Shown: positions 22,101 to 36,600 of the stretch, piece by piece
Numbering within the stretch: position 1 is the first letter of the stretch
How the letters are laid out: the number at the start of each line of letters is the position of its first letter
Assembly (NCBI GenBank): GCA_018873245.2
Contig: JAEMBT020000006.1
Span: 14,106,387 to 14,170,386, forward strand
Reading direction: 5' to 3'
Length of the DNA stretch: 64,000 bases
Origin: Archegozetes longisetosus
Taxonomy: Eukaryota; Arthropoda; Arachnida; Sarcoptiformes; Trhypochthoniidae
Notes under the pieces: generated by a model
Databases searched by the model: none
Told to the model about the DNA's origin: nothing
Seen by the model: only the letters and a program-made list of their open reading frames with translations
Made by a program: the position numbers and the translations under genes

Positions 22101-25100
22101 CAATAAATAAAGCTATAGTTTAGCTGAAATGATAGCAGTGGCGCCTTCAGGTAACTTAACTCGGTTGAACAGTAGAATATTGTTCGATATCAAATTTCAT
22201 ATGATATGCTCGACTACAAAGAACTCATTGTTTAGAAAAATTGTCGAATCATTAAACTTTTTATGTCTAAAACTACAATAAGAAACAGTAACCCAGCTTT
22301 TATTTGGTTTTATCGCGACTTAAATTGACCGCAAACTTAATACTGAAAAGTACACAAAACTGAAACTTATATTCAATTGAACATAATATCCAATTTTTGA
22401 GTCTAAACTTGCTTCAAATTGTAGATAAATGAAATGCAATTTTATTGCTATATCTAATTGAAAGTTTGAGTCGTGTTGTTGTCACCAAAATAACTAATGA
22501 CAGTAAAGGATTAAAAGAAAACATTAGTGTTTCTGTAAATTTCAATATTGATGAAGATTTGAATGGTTTGAACTCTTGATACCTCTGGTGCACAACTGGT
22601 TTAATGCGTTGGCAATGAATGATCAGCAAATGAATTGCTTTACTCTGAAACATTAACTTTAACTGATGCGACAAAGCTGTGCCCTTTCATTGTTTGCTTT
22701 TTTAATGTTTGGTTTAGTGGCGAACAGTTTGATCAATACTCTTCTCTCTGATATCGTTCTCTTGTCCGGAGAAGAAGGGATAGTAATACCGAAAAATTGC
22801 TTAATAGCAGACAATAGAGAACTGATGGCAACAGTTCCTGTTTTAGTAGGAAAGAGAGTAGAGGGCAAAGCTCAATCCTCACAATTGCAATGCCCTCCCA
22901 TTTCAAATATCATCAATTGGACTATATATCAAAAGTAGTAGTTTATCCATCTATACACAAGTCCATACAATGTATCATTAGATTTGTTATTGAGCCAAAT
23001 ATGAGACGCCCTTTTGTTATGCTATTCATTACCGATTGATCTGAAACACTAATACATTATTTTTAGAACTGAATTGTTAGCCGCATTCAGGTATTGATCT
23101 ACACGCAAACTATCCGATACTAGTGGATAACTATTCTTAAATCACACTAACCTTAATTACGGGACTCTCAGGTGCCTCACTTGTATTTGATATCACACGT
23201 TATCAATCAATTTAGCATTCAATAGATTTGTGGGCATTAGAGGCTAACAAAAATTAAAGATGCTATTTCTGTTTGTGTTTCATCGATTTTTATATTAAAA
23301 TATTTTCCAATTGAAACATTTTCTTTTCATTAGAAATGATTATGATTTCGATTAATCATTAGATTGTATCGTAAAATTGAAGCATTGGTATTAAAACGTA
23401 TGATATATTCATGACATATACCGTATATGTTTATGAAAGATTAATGATTTAAGAGTAAGAAAAAAGTTTTGAAAAATAATCGGTTGAAAAGATGCACTTC
23501 TTTAAATATCTAACAATCTTGAGAAATAGTTCAAAGTAAAGTTCATTAAAATTCATATTTCACGTAAGGTTTTTATATCTCTAACAAGTCATTCATAATA
23601 TTTTTTGGAGCAAAGTCTTAGAATCCATTTGAGAGTTAGTTATAAATTGAATAGAGACTCAGTGCTTATGAATAGAGGCACAAGTAATATTAAATGTTTA
23701 ACTTATACTCTATTTGCTTCAACTAAAAACTTGCATTTTTCCAAATGTATTTAGATTACTTAAACAATTGAACAAATAACTAAGAACTAAGTTATAATTA
23801 GAATATCTTTCAACAATAATTTGCATTTGGTTTGCAAATTTGTCATCAATTTTTACGGTTTAGTGAGCTAATTGAACAATTTGTCACAACCATTACAAAA
23901 AAGCCAATCTAACCTTAACTAATGAATACAAACTTAGTAACCATTTTATCATCAGTGTATTTACATACGACAAAAAATAATTCTCAAATTTCGTAAATGG
24001 TTAGAAAAACGCTGAAAATGCTCTTCTGTCAGATATGAAGCAGATAGACTGAACTTTCATATAATTTAGCTCTTGCTCAGTCAACTGATACGTTTAAATA
24101 ATTAAATTATTGCTCGAGTTAATCATGTTTTAAGTATATGATTATGATATATTGCTTTTTTATTGCATATTCATGAGAAAATTCACCAGTTATCCTACAT
24201 ACAGATAAGTAACAATTTTTAATTTATCTTGCTCTCACACTATTGAGTGGTTGCTAACTTCCAACAGCTTTCGTATTATTCATTGAAATTCTATTAAAAA
24301 TCAGCTCAGAGACAAATGAATTTAGTTACTATTGTCACTATTCTTTCTTTTAGTTGTCTAATAATTGATTTTCTAAGTTATTCCTTCTCGGAGTTGTTGA
24401 ATAAAATGTGAAAATTTGTTGTCTAGCATTCGAGCGAAGAACAAACAATAAGTTTAATCTGAAGCTAAAGTTCAATTTATTAAACCCATCTTTTAATTTA
24501 ATTATTGTATTTGAAGAATTACTTAGATTGCTTTAAAGCTTCAATGATTTATATCAAAAGTTTGAGAATTTGTTTTTTGTAAACTTCCAAATTAAGAACG
24601 GGTAAAATGATGAAAAAGTTCTTAAGTTGATTCTGTGATAGAGTTCAAGAAAGAGTTCATGGATGTGAACCTTCCGAAGGCAAAGAGTAAATGAAAGCTA
24701 AGAATAATAGGTTCGTAGCAACAATAGCTTACTTATTATGAGAAATGGTATTTGTGTGAATGGAATTTATGACCTGAAAATATTAATAGATCGAAACCAG
24801 ATTATGTTCTTGTCCTCCATTGTTCTAAAAATAGAGATAAACCTAAATTTGGATTTTCCGGTTCTCGACCGGTAGTAAAGCGCAAAACAAAAAGAATATC
24901 GAAATTTCGATTCTGTAAACTTGGGTCCATAAGAAAATGTGGACTCAAAATGAATTTTTAAGGGCAAGTCATATATGTACTGATTTAAGATCTTTGTTCC
25001 ATCCCTAAGCAATGTTTAACCTAAAACTGTACTTAGTGAACAAAATTAATTTTATTTGTTTGATTTGGGAGAGAACATCGTTTAGAAAGCTGTCAGAAAA

Positions 25101-28100
25101 TAGTGTGATTTTTCCAAAACACATTACAATGAAATTAATGTCGAAAATGGTTTATTATCCATAGGCCGCGAAAGGAATAACTGCTCTCAGGGATGATTTA
25201 ACAAATTTGGACTTATGTAATAAGTAATGATTATCGAATTTGTTACAGCATAGCTCTTCATACATAAAAACTATAGATTTTTGCTCGAGTCCTAAATCTA
25301 GAGAGCACGCAATCAACGGTTAACATGTACTACAATAATGATGTCATTAGCTTAATATCAGAGCAAATATCTCATCATCTCTTAATATAGTGAGTACCAG
25401 CTTCAAACTGAATCAGAAGAAGGGAGGGTTAAGTGCAAAAATTGAGCCAACGCTCACTCGCAGTCTTGCTATCAATTTCATAAAATTCTCACTTCACGTC
25501 GCTCGAAGACATTCTACAACCCAATACTTTCTCGTTGTGTTCCCTTATTTATATATACCACAGTTATGAGAGAAGAAGCTCTGATAATCTTCAGAGCTCT
25601 TATGTATCACTTCTCTCTACTTATGATACTGAGTGTGTCTCTCGGTTTCATACTTTTTGCCTCACTTTATGGCCTAAAACTTTTACATTACAAAGAAAAA
25701 AGTAGGAAATAATTTGCAATATAGCTCAGAGTATGGCATCTATGAAAAGGAAACATTAGATTAAAGTTTATTGTTCAGTCTTTGTATGTACTTTATTATT
25801 ACCATAATTATCATAATTATGATTAGAATGAGAGATAGATAGAAAATGAAACTAGAGCTTTGCTAATTCGCGAGCAAAACAATTGAAAATAAGTATCACC
25901 TAATCTATTTTATACTAATACAAGTCAATTAATTCATGTGACACTTGTATATTAATTTATCTGAAGTTGACGTCAAAACTATTCTACGAACAAATATAAG
26001 ACATTTAATAACTGCATTAAACGCACGAAATTCAACTTATTAGTGACACGGTATTTTTTTTCAGTTTAAACTTTGTTTCGCAGGTTAAGCTTTTGTATTT
26101 GATTAGCTGTTAATCAGAATGGTTTATTTTATTTATTTTACAAGACACACGATTTTACTCATTTATATTGTGTTTATGTCTTGTAGTCAACTTATTGATC
26201 AAAAGTTTATTAATCCTTATCGAGAACTTTGTTGCTCGTCTTTAAAGATTAGTATACGGTTGATTGATTTTTTCTATCTTTTTATTTTGTAGTTAATCTG
26301 TTTTTTTCTTCTAAACACTTCAACTTCAAACTTCAAAATAATTGGATTTTCACGTCAACTCTATACAAATTAATATAGATTCAATGCATATATTTCACTT
26401 TAAAACCATTCAGTTGAATGGTTCGGCTCTTTACAACGGTAATTATACTCTTTTCAGATGAAATTCTCGATTGATTGACCACTATCTGATACTGGTATTA
26501 AATCGAATAATACTGCTACTGAGATTCAAAATACGATTTTAGTGGATGTAAGTTGTCTGTAATATTTGTGAGATTTCATTTTATATGTTTCTAGCTTATT
26601 ACTATTTGATCAGTAACTTTTGAAGCCGGTGGCAAATCATTTTCAATGAAAAATTCATGACTTATCCACTAAAAAAGTAGGCAATCCTAAATTTGCTGGT
26701 GGTCTGAAAAGGTCTCTGCTCTTCGTAACTTTTCTTGTGATTTTGCTCTTTTGCTTTAAAAAATCATTGATTACTCTTATTCTAAAACTTTTGAAACAGG
26801 ATTCCTATTGGGTATATTTAATATTCCTTCTGAAGATGGTAAACGGTTTATTTTAAAACCTTCAACTCTCAAATCTATCAATGGTTTGTTGGACTTGCTT
26901 TGCTTTTAAATTGCATTAACGTGCGCTCATCTGTTTATGAACTTGCGAGGCATCACATTTTCATACGTCAAGTGTTTTCAGCACCGTTCATGCTTAAAAC
27001 TTTAATTCAAAATTTAAAGAAGCCATTTACTATCTCTATTCAATGATTAACTCCATACTTGTTGTGTTGAACCACCTGTCAGTTCAAGCGTGTGTGGACC
27101 TCTCTAGTTCTCGAGGAATGGGCCTCAAACCAAATAATGTTCAATTATAAATCATATTTTGTTGATTTACTTAGCTAAATCAGAAGTCAATTCTTCCTAA
27201 ATCGAGGATTGAACTCAATTTTTGAATATACGAGACGAACTTCTCGTAAAAGTTCGGTTGAGAGGCACTTTAATGTGAGCGAATGATCAATTCACATAAT
27301 ACCAAGAGCCTTATGTTTATAAATTGACACAACTGAGTCTCAAGCTTGCACATTTATAACACAAGTAATAAAATAGAAGACATCCTACACCATAGATAAT
27401 ATTTATATAGCGTTTCAAATGAATGGATACTCGAGAGATATACAGTAGTGCAGTAGAATAACTCACTTAAAATTCAAAATATCAATCTCTCAGTCGATCT
27501 TTTTCTACCTCCTAACGAACTAAATTAATGTATTTGTATGTGGAATTTATCAAATCATATTCTCAACTTTGATACTAAAAAAACTTATTCTTTATTTAAA
27601 TTCTAACAATATTTGATGAGTTCTCAGCACTTCTAGGAAAGACTTTGTCTTGTTTTTTATGCGCACTCGACGCATTAAGTTTAAATTTTAAAGTTAATAT
27701 ATTTTGTACTCTCGAAGTGAACATGAGTAGTTTTTTGAGCAAAAAACTCAAAATTAGATAGAACTTTGCTGAATATATATGAAAAAATGATATAACTCCA
27801 AAAACAGATATATCTGTTAAAGTCTGATTGAACTCTAAAAATAATCAGAAATGTTGCTTTAACTTTGTTATCTATTTGATTTGATATGATTTGGCTAAAT
27901 GTAATCATCTCATAGCAATTGGTTTTGAGCATAAGCTTTAAAGTTGAATTATTTACTATTTGTATAATTTTGAGAATCTAATTAAGTTATTAAGTTAATT
28001 TGATATAAACTTTTGCTAGTTTAAATTAACGGTTAGCAAACAAGATATAATTTAATCACTAAAAATAGAGTCAATTATATAAATAGCCTTGGAAAGTTAG

Positions 28101-30585
28101 TAGAAATTGTTAGATAAGCTCGAAATGTGGACTTATTCTCACTAAGACATAAAACTCTAGAAAGTTATCCTCACATGAAATATCATAATTTATTAATGCA
28201 AGTAATCATTATGAATATAATCGCATTTGTTTTTTTATACCCTTTCCTTTTTGATGGTTCACTACTGAAGTTATAACCGCTCTTTCTCAGCTCTCTTAAT
28301 GATTTGAACGCCTACATTATTAGCGCCAACTTTTTTATCAGTCGTTCTTTCATTTTTCTACTTTATTCCTTTTCTACTTTTTCATTCGTTTCTCATCTGA
28401 TCTGATCTTCTGGTCTGACTCCCAGTTTAGCAAAGTTTTCATCCGTTTTACACTTGGTGATGATTGTTTACCAAAATGAATAGAAATAATACGCATGAGT
28501 CAACTTGTTCTTTAAAAGCATGCTCAAAATAAAGTTAACTTACAAACTGTCAAATTACTTTTTTCCTAACAAATTTAACAAATTTTTTACTTCACTTTTG
28601 TTCTCTTATTATATCTATTGTTGCGAACATTTTTCTATCAATTATTTAAGTTTAATTACAGTCTGAAAGATAGACATCAATCAATTCTTTCTTCTCTCTT
28701 AAAGCTGTTTTACAGTGAATGAGAAAATATTTGAGAAAATATATGAGAAATTTGAAGTGAACAATTTCTCGTTCATTGTAAGTTTGGGTTCGCATATTGA
28801 AAACATGAAATACTAAATCCGAGAATAATTGTTTCACTAATACATTTTACTTTTTCAAAGGTGTTGCGATTCAATAAGTTATTGTATGTAAGAGTTGGTA
28901 ATAAACATAAATGTTCTCTCATAGTATTATTTGTTCGCGTAGTAATCTGCATGCTATGTAAGAACGAAAACTTTAATTCTCTTTAATGACTCCCTAACGA
29001 CTTTTGAGACATATGTTAATTCTATGGCATCTTTGCATTAACTTTTGCTTCTTTTGTTCCTTTGCAACAACAAGAAAAAAAAGCTTAGAGAATGCATTTC
29101 ATTTGTTAAAGATTTTTCCTATTCTTAAACGGCTAACATTCGAAATGACATCAAAAAGCAGTCCATTCCGAATATTACAATCATAAAAGATTAAAGAAAA
29201 AATTGTACTGCTCAAAAATTTATATTTAGTGGATCGTAAGTTTAGGATACGACAGAGTTTATTAACATCAAGTTTGAACTGCTAGATTGATTTTGCTCAG
29301 ACTATCAATTCGTTTCTATAGGGTGTTTCATAAGTGTTCTGAATTAAAAAAATATTTTTGCCCATTAGTAGCGCGTGTTTTACATAGAATACAAATTAGA
29401 GCTTAACACATTTCGATTTTCAATACAAGCTTAGAATACAAGCTCGAAGTGTGTTTGATTCTAATTTGTATTCTAAGCAAAACGCGTATCGCTAATAATG
29501 CAAAATATTTTTCTGTGTCTAGGGACTCATGAAACACCCTATACGTATAGTGCGTTCCCAAAGTCCGTGTACCCAGGAAATGATTTTACATTATTGAAAG
29601 CGCACGGTTAATTTAATATTCAAAGCAGAGTCAAACACATGGTTTATTCTCATTATGTTTTTCATTTTATATTCTAAAAAGAACAACCCGTGCGCGTTTG
29701 GCTCTGCTTCGAGTATTAAATGAATTGCGCGCTTCCAATAATGTAAAAATTTTTTTATCAGTGTATGAACATTTAGGACGCACTATAACTGAAGTTGTGT
29801 AGAGCTGTGTATTCTGTTGCAATACTTTTAAATTGGGATTCAATTTTTCGAACTAAGTAATAGAATAAGTTTCTCTGAAATTAACATGATTTGTATATTT
29901 TGATAAGCGCCAAAGTATTAATACATTGTTGACATGTGCACTCGTGTCAAATACTAGTCAGTTTGATAGTTAAGATTCTGTCACACTGATCGCTGCGATA
30001 TCCAAATTCTATATTTTAGTGTTTGGGGCGACCAAAAAGTATTTGGACAAAAACGGAAACAATGTCTTAATGTAGCAGAAATGATAAACGAGTTAATGTT
30101 TGTCTATGTTCGCCATCTAAAGTAAACTCCATCTGAACAATACACAAGTATGGTATGTTGTTTAGGTCGGCTGCACTTTGCAAATAATATTATAACAATA
30201 ATAATATCACTCACACAACAGCAACGAAGTTTCCCAACGACTTGTATTAGTAGTTGTCCTATTGTTTTGCTATAGCTATCGACCCATACAGAGAGAGAAG
30301 TTTTCACTGAAAAAAAATATATAAAATATATCCTAATAGTTCATGCTTTTACATCGAATGGTGTGATGCAAGGGATGGTACAATAGAGTTATTTATTTTT
30401 ATAGCCGAATGACGAGCACCATTAGACTGACACTACAACAACTACTATTTCTAACTATTACCCACTTATATAATAAGTACAGCAAACCATTCAGTATAGA
30501 AACGACTTTAGAGAGCAATGCAAATGCTTGCAAATGTGCATTTGACCAATTTATGAGACAAATATTAATAATAGCCGGCATTGTA

Positions 30586-30651
<66 letters not shown>

Positions 30652-33600
30652 CTACTCATATACTTTTCTCCTGAAATGTGAATGCTTCGCAAATAAGGTT
30701 AATTTTAAAAATTGAAAATGAAATTGAATAATAGAGAACTTGTTTATTATTATAAAACATAGTAATAACGTTTTGTTAAAGTTATAAAAGTTTTGTTGTT
30801 ATTAAATTATTAAACGTTTTGCCAAATACACTGAGACCCTGTACAGAATTCATTACTCGGTGGTATCCATTATTTTAATTTATATAAAGTTTGTGAAACT
30901 AAAACATAAATAGTTTAGTTTAATGTGTTGGTTAATATACTTTTATAAGCATGAGCACTATGCTCGCAAAGTGTTAAAGAAGTAAACATTTGTTTAATTT
31001 ATTTGAAATTATTGTCAGCAAACATAACATCAAAAATGTTGTAAATGTTATTTTAATCCTTATTGAGAAAATCCATTTTAGTGACAGTAGTATTAAATAT
31101 ATGGTGACCCATAAGGACCGCATTGTGACACATCCCATGTTCACAACGTTACGATCAATATCTGAGAGAGAACTGAGTTTGAAGTAGATCTAACACCGCT
31201 TATTATACTAGTGCTAACTCTAAACTCAACACTAGTATCACAATGCGGTACTACTACAGTAGTAGAGAGCGAGAAAGAAAATTGTTTGACGTGCGCTAAA
31301 ACTTCTGGTTCACTCTCGTCCGTGATGTTGCATAGAACAGATGCTATGCGACTCAAGTCGACACAAGTTCTGTGCACAGGCGAAAACAAACTTAATGCCA
31401 CTTTTGTCTTATATCCTAATATTTATTCTTCATTCAGTCTACTCTACCGTCAACTTGATTTATATCAAATTTTCTAGTTTTCAAAATTATCAAAGTCAAG
31501 TTCGAGATTCAGTTTACTTTTTATTCAGATAACTTGTTCGTAAGAAAATCACTTTTTTCAAATTTTTCTGCTGTTGTAACATTTGAAAAAATGATGAACA
31601 CATCAAGATCTAGACGTTCTCCTAATTATAGTGATTTATTTTTCTTTGATGATGAACGTAAGTTGTCATAACTTTTTCCTCTTACTTCTTATCTATTTTT
31701 CTCTGCTCTAAATCTAAAAAACTTTGTAAAATTAATCTTATTTTGTTGCAAAATTTGATAAAACTTTCGCAATATTGTGCAAAGTTTTAAGGAAATATAA
31801 CTATGAATAAATCGAGTATTTGTCTCAACTTATTGCAAGTTTAATCACACTTTTTATTGTAAAAACTCTATCGTAAAATAAGCCTCTTTTCACCGTTAAA
31901 TACTATATCCGAAGTATTCTTTTTCTGGATATATTGCACATTAGGGATTCTTATTTTATGACCAGCGGCCTCAATATTGTCTCATACTGTTCAACAATTA
32001 AGTCCAAATTCTCTTTCAATTGTAAATTTATTCAATGAATCAAAGCTTTTATGCTCTTTATCTAAGTATTGAGTGTTTTGTAGGAAAATTGAATCACAAA
32101 TTCATTAAATGTTTGAGATTGCATCAAAATAACGTCATATAATGTTAAACAACACTTGTTTTTGCTAAAATGCACTGTCTCTCAAAACAAAATTAAGACA
32201 ATAATGATCATTTTATAATTGAACGATTTCGATATCTCCCTTTTCCAGAAGGAACTCAGTTTAATATAATTTGTTGAGATATACTCTTTATATTTAAACT
32301 TGGTTTTATGCAATTTGATGCATATTGAGAGAAATATAAAAGAAATGGCCCGTAAGCTGAAAGCATATGAGACTTTGTGTTATACCCTATTGTTAACTAT
32401 AAATGCTAGTTTCTAAGTCTCATTGAAACACATTTATTTAAGTGATAACCTGCTAAATGGTTATAAAAAATGAAGGTATATATGGATGATGTTGTAGTAG
32501 AGCTACTATTCTGGTGGTAAAATTGATGAACTCACATAAACTATAGGAGCACACCTCCCACCCCTTGTACTGGCTATTTATCAATTGATATTACACTTCC
32601 GAAATGATTCTCGTGTGCTATACTTTGGCTGTATATTCGGCACTATTTACGCCAATAGCCTTAAGCCAAACATGTTAAAGTCTCACGTCTAGCATTTCTC
32701 TTTACTTCCTTTTCTTTGGTTTCTGCCAATTCTTCTAGTCTTGTGTGCATTACTTAGCCCCTGCATCCCTTTTCGAGTTTCCTATGACTTGCCTGTGGAT
32801 TCCCGATCGACAAAATGCCACTTCTTTTACGGTTTAAAAGTTTTCATGCACTGCATTCATGAATACCAATAGATTATGTGAAACGAATGAAACAATAGTG
32901 AAAGTCATGGAGTGTTGGCATTACAGGCATTACGATTTGTCAATATATATACATCTAATACACTATGCATTACACCATCAAATGAATACTAACGGCTCAC
33001 TTCACTCTCTAGTCCTCTCTTTCCAATTAAATGAACTATTTATTGTTCAACTACTTTCACTTTTGGCCAACAAAATCATTTTTTATGCGACCAAATAAAA
33101 TTACGGACAATCAATGGACTATTTATCCACTATTTGTATTGCGTTTGTGTTGCACACAATCGACCAATGATTGGATTACGAATCAGAAAGTCATGAATAT
33201 AATAATCAGCAATCAAGATAAGAAACTTTTTTCAGGAGTTCTCAGCGTTTTTTCGATCAATCTATTCTCTAGAGGAGAAAAATCCATTCCTAATGAATAG
33301 CTTAAGATTTCATATCTATAGTTTAGCAGCAATCTTACAAATAACTTATTCGTGACATTTTTCAGACTCAGACTCAGCTTTAGTTTAAAATTTGAGCTCA
33401 AGTTTTGTTTGAATAAACAATTATCACAAAAGTAATACTGGTCTTAAAAAGATTGCATCAAAACTGCATTTTATTTAAGACGATCTTAAAAAGCGTTTCC
33501 AGCAGCAATTATTTTTGAACTTCTTTAAGATATTACCTTCGAACTAGAAATTTGAGAGATTATACGGGGGTATAAATGATTGTTTTAATATTTATTAGTT

Positions 33601-36600
33601 TATTGCATGAAAATTAGCGGTTTTACTATGTTTAATAGTAAGTTACTTTCTAGATATTCTCGTATTGAAATTCGAAAAATCGATTAGAAATTAGTCGGAA
33701 AAAGTTACATGAAAAAATTGTGCTCGTATTAATATTGCATATCATAAATATGATAATTCCACTTAAACCTATCTAGAGTTCTATGAGTTTGTATTTATTA
33801 TTCATTAGAATATGCCATAAGATTAAGAAGTTATCAAGTACTTCGATATTTTTCATCAACAAACTTATGAACTGCTTCGGCAAACTCTTTTGATAAATGG
33901 TTCGTGACATCGAAGTGTTGGGTAATAGTACAACGTGCGCTGTATAATAACAAGACTTTTAAATTATAGATGATTTGTAGTGAAAACCTAATATTACATA
34001 GAAAAAGCAGAGTTATTTTCCAATGTTTTCGTTTTAATTCTCTCATAGAATGCTTGTAACAAGGTGGTTCTAATAAATTAGTGGACAGTTTATATAAGTT
34101 GATCGCAATATTCAGCCCAAACACCTTTTACCATTGGTCTTATTTTTTCTTTTTATGAGCTTTTATTGGCTTACGACTCAGTCAAGTGAAAGTCTATAAT
34201 GTTTACCCTTTTTGCCTATTACTGATCATATTTACTTTTATATTTTCTGCTCAGATGTGATTTTTCTATATTGTTCCGCTCTAATTGATGCGCAAAATTG
34301 CAACGACTTACGACGATCTAACCCTAAATATTGTTACATTGATTTTAGCTGAACAAAAATCAACTGCCACTTCATTTGTTGACCTTTTTATTTGTGTGTT
34401 TTTTCTACTCATTCTTTTCTGACTCTTATCTGAGTTGATTTTTTCAATCATGCTTTAACCGAAAGTTCGTCACTGACCAGAAATTGTAATATCCTGTTGA
34501 ACAATTGATTTGATGTCGAAATTATTGACTTTTCAAACTCTTTAACTATCTTTTCTTCTGTTGCCTCTTATTTTTCTTTTTTGGTACAATCATTATTTTG
34601 CATCAAATTGTTCTCAAGAAAACAACATTACATTAGACTATTGTATTGACAAGAGATGTCAGAAAAGAGATAAGCGAAAAAAGAGTTCACTTTAATGAAC
34701 AAAAGCATGGGAACAAGTATTAAAGTAACACTGGGAGGAGAGAGAGAGGAGAGAGACTTATAACGAAGCTTATAATACAAAGACTTAATAAGTCACACAA
34801 TGTTTTGTTATATTAAGGAATCATTTTTAGTAGAGCCTAATCCTTGAAAACCTAATAGGAGGTTTTTCGCTCTCATCCATGTTAATTGTCTGGATTATAG
34901 ACTGATGACATTCTTTCTTTCATGAGTATTGTTAGCAAATACTTCGAGTATATTGTCAAAGCTAATTTCAAAATATTCTCCATCAGAGTGTCTTCAAATT
35001 CAAATCATTAGTACTTAGGCAGTGTATTTAGCTTTTTTTTCGATCGTATAACACGTAAGGAGCTTTTGAATGAATTTTATGCGAATCAGAGTACTTTTAA
35101 ACAAATCTAATCCGATTTGGATTGAACGTTAATAACTTGAAGTTTTTGTCGATTCTTGATTGTTGTCATGTTTCTTACATTTAAGCTCATTATTTCAAGT
35201 TTTTTTCAATTTCATGGTTCGATTGAACTGAAAGTATCAATTAAGTTGCAATTGATTATAGGATTATTTCTATTTAATGCTGTTTCAGAGGAAATGAAGA
35301 AGATAATCAATTTACAAACTTCTTAGAATCAAAAGTTGTCTTTATCTCAAAGCTTACAGTTTAGAATATAGCAAATCATCCTATAATTTATCAGAAGCTC
35401 CAATGAAAACTTTTCAGTTAACTGAAATTATTCTCTCCTAAATGTTTTATTAAATGAACCTAAATTATTCAAATTTGAATGATCACTTGTGAATTTTGAA
35501 ATATTTGTGTTGAGTTTTTTACGTTTCAATGTTTCATACTTATGTGACAAGTCAGTTAATTAAAAGTTAGAAAATTTAACATCTTTAATCAAATATTTCG
35601 CATTTTGTTTATTAAAAAATAGTATAATTAAAACTGAGAAGTTATGAGTCGTTAGTTTGAGATATTGTTTACCAAAACATTGAAATGATTTATTACTTCT
35701 AAAGCATAATGGTAAACTATGACTGAATTAAGTCGTGCCAAATATTCCTAAGCCTGAGCTCAATATCATTTGTAACAACCAAATAATTTCCGTTTATATC
35801 AAATTATTCTTTACGTGATTTTTAGAAAATTAATACATATCTCGGAAAACCATTAATATTGTCTTTTAACGCGATTTTAGTTTATAACTATACCTTTTGT
35901 AACATTTTGAAGCAGAAAATGTTTTATTAATATTTAGCAAAGTCAATTGACACCTCAATTTTCTCTCATTACATTCTATCAAAGCTTTCATTTTCATAAA
36001 ATGGATTAATTTTTGTCTCGAATGTCGTTCCTCTCAATATTTAATTTAAAAATGCGACTCGTAATGAAATTTTATTTTATATTTATTCTATATATTAGTC
36101 GATCATTTTTATCAACTGTTTTAGAAACTTGAGTGAAAATCACACAAATTTTAATGATTATAATTATAATAATCTAAACCTTAATGAAAGTTTACAGAGT
36201 ATTATCTCATAATTTTTTCCGTATTCATAATCAAAGATCTAATTCTTGAAATTTTGAGATTTCAATTCTCTTCTAAGAATTTGCAATCAAATTCATGCAG
36301 AATAATTGAATTGGGATAATTGAAGAAGAAACTAAGAATCTGAAATCCCAGTTGACTAAAAGTAACCCGAGCTAATAAGAAAAAACAGTTGTATAACTTT
36401 ATTTGACAAAATTTGATTTATAGTTAGGCTTAATGACTAATTTATTTTACTGTAGCACCTTGTTTGGGAATCAAAATATAAGTTCAATACAAGTATGGCA
36501 TTGATCTAATGATAATTAACTTTCTTGAAACAGTACCACCAAAAGTGAAGATAGTGTCCCATTTCGCTAGTCCTCCACTGGTAGCAAATTGTAGCAAGAC

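Larger units (their letters stand above)
19211..36533 (+). other. receptor phosphatase intron 1 (17.3 kb)
   Basis: Starts GTATTT after the signal-peptide exon and ends TTTCTTGAAACAG before the first Ig exon. It holds two palindromic elements (29319-29787), a Tc1-like terminal repeat fragment, a (CT)29 run, an inverted-repeat cluster (31118-31249), a candidate cassette exon (31529-31657) and an open island at 22414-22938. The rest is A+T-rich sequence in which I see nothing. A large first intron of this kind often carries enhancers; that is general knowledge, not something seen here. Confidence 0.6.

Noticed and set aside
30409..30681. Plus-strand frame of 90 codons with a long Leu-Ser repeat.
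   Set aside because: The repeat is just the (CT)29 microsatellite read as codons; the rest has no motif.
31141..31477. Overlapping 86- to 88-codon frames on opposite strands.
   Set aside because: Both cover the inverted-repeat cluster and neither has a domain, start context or splice partner.
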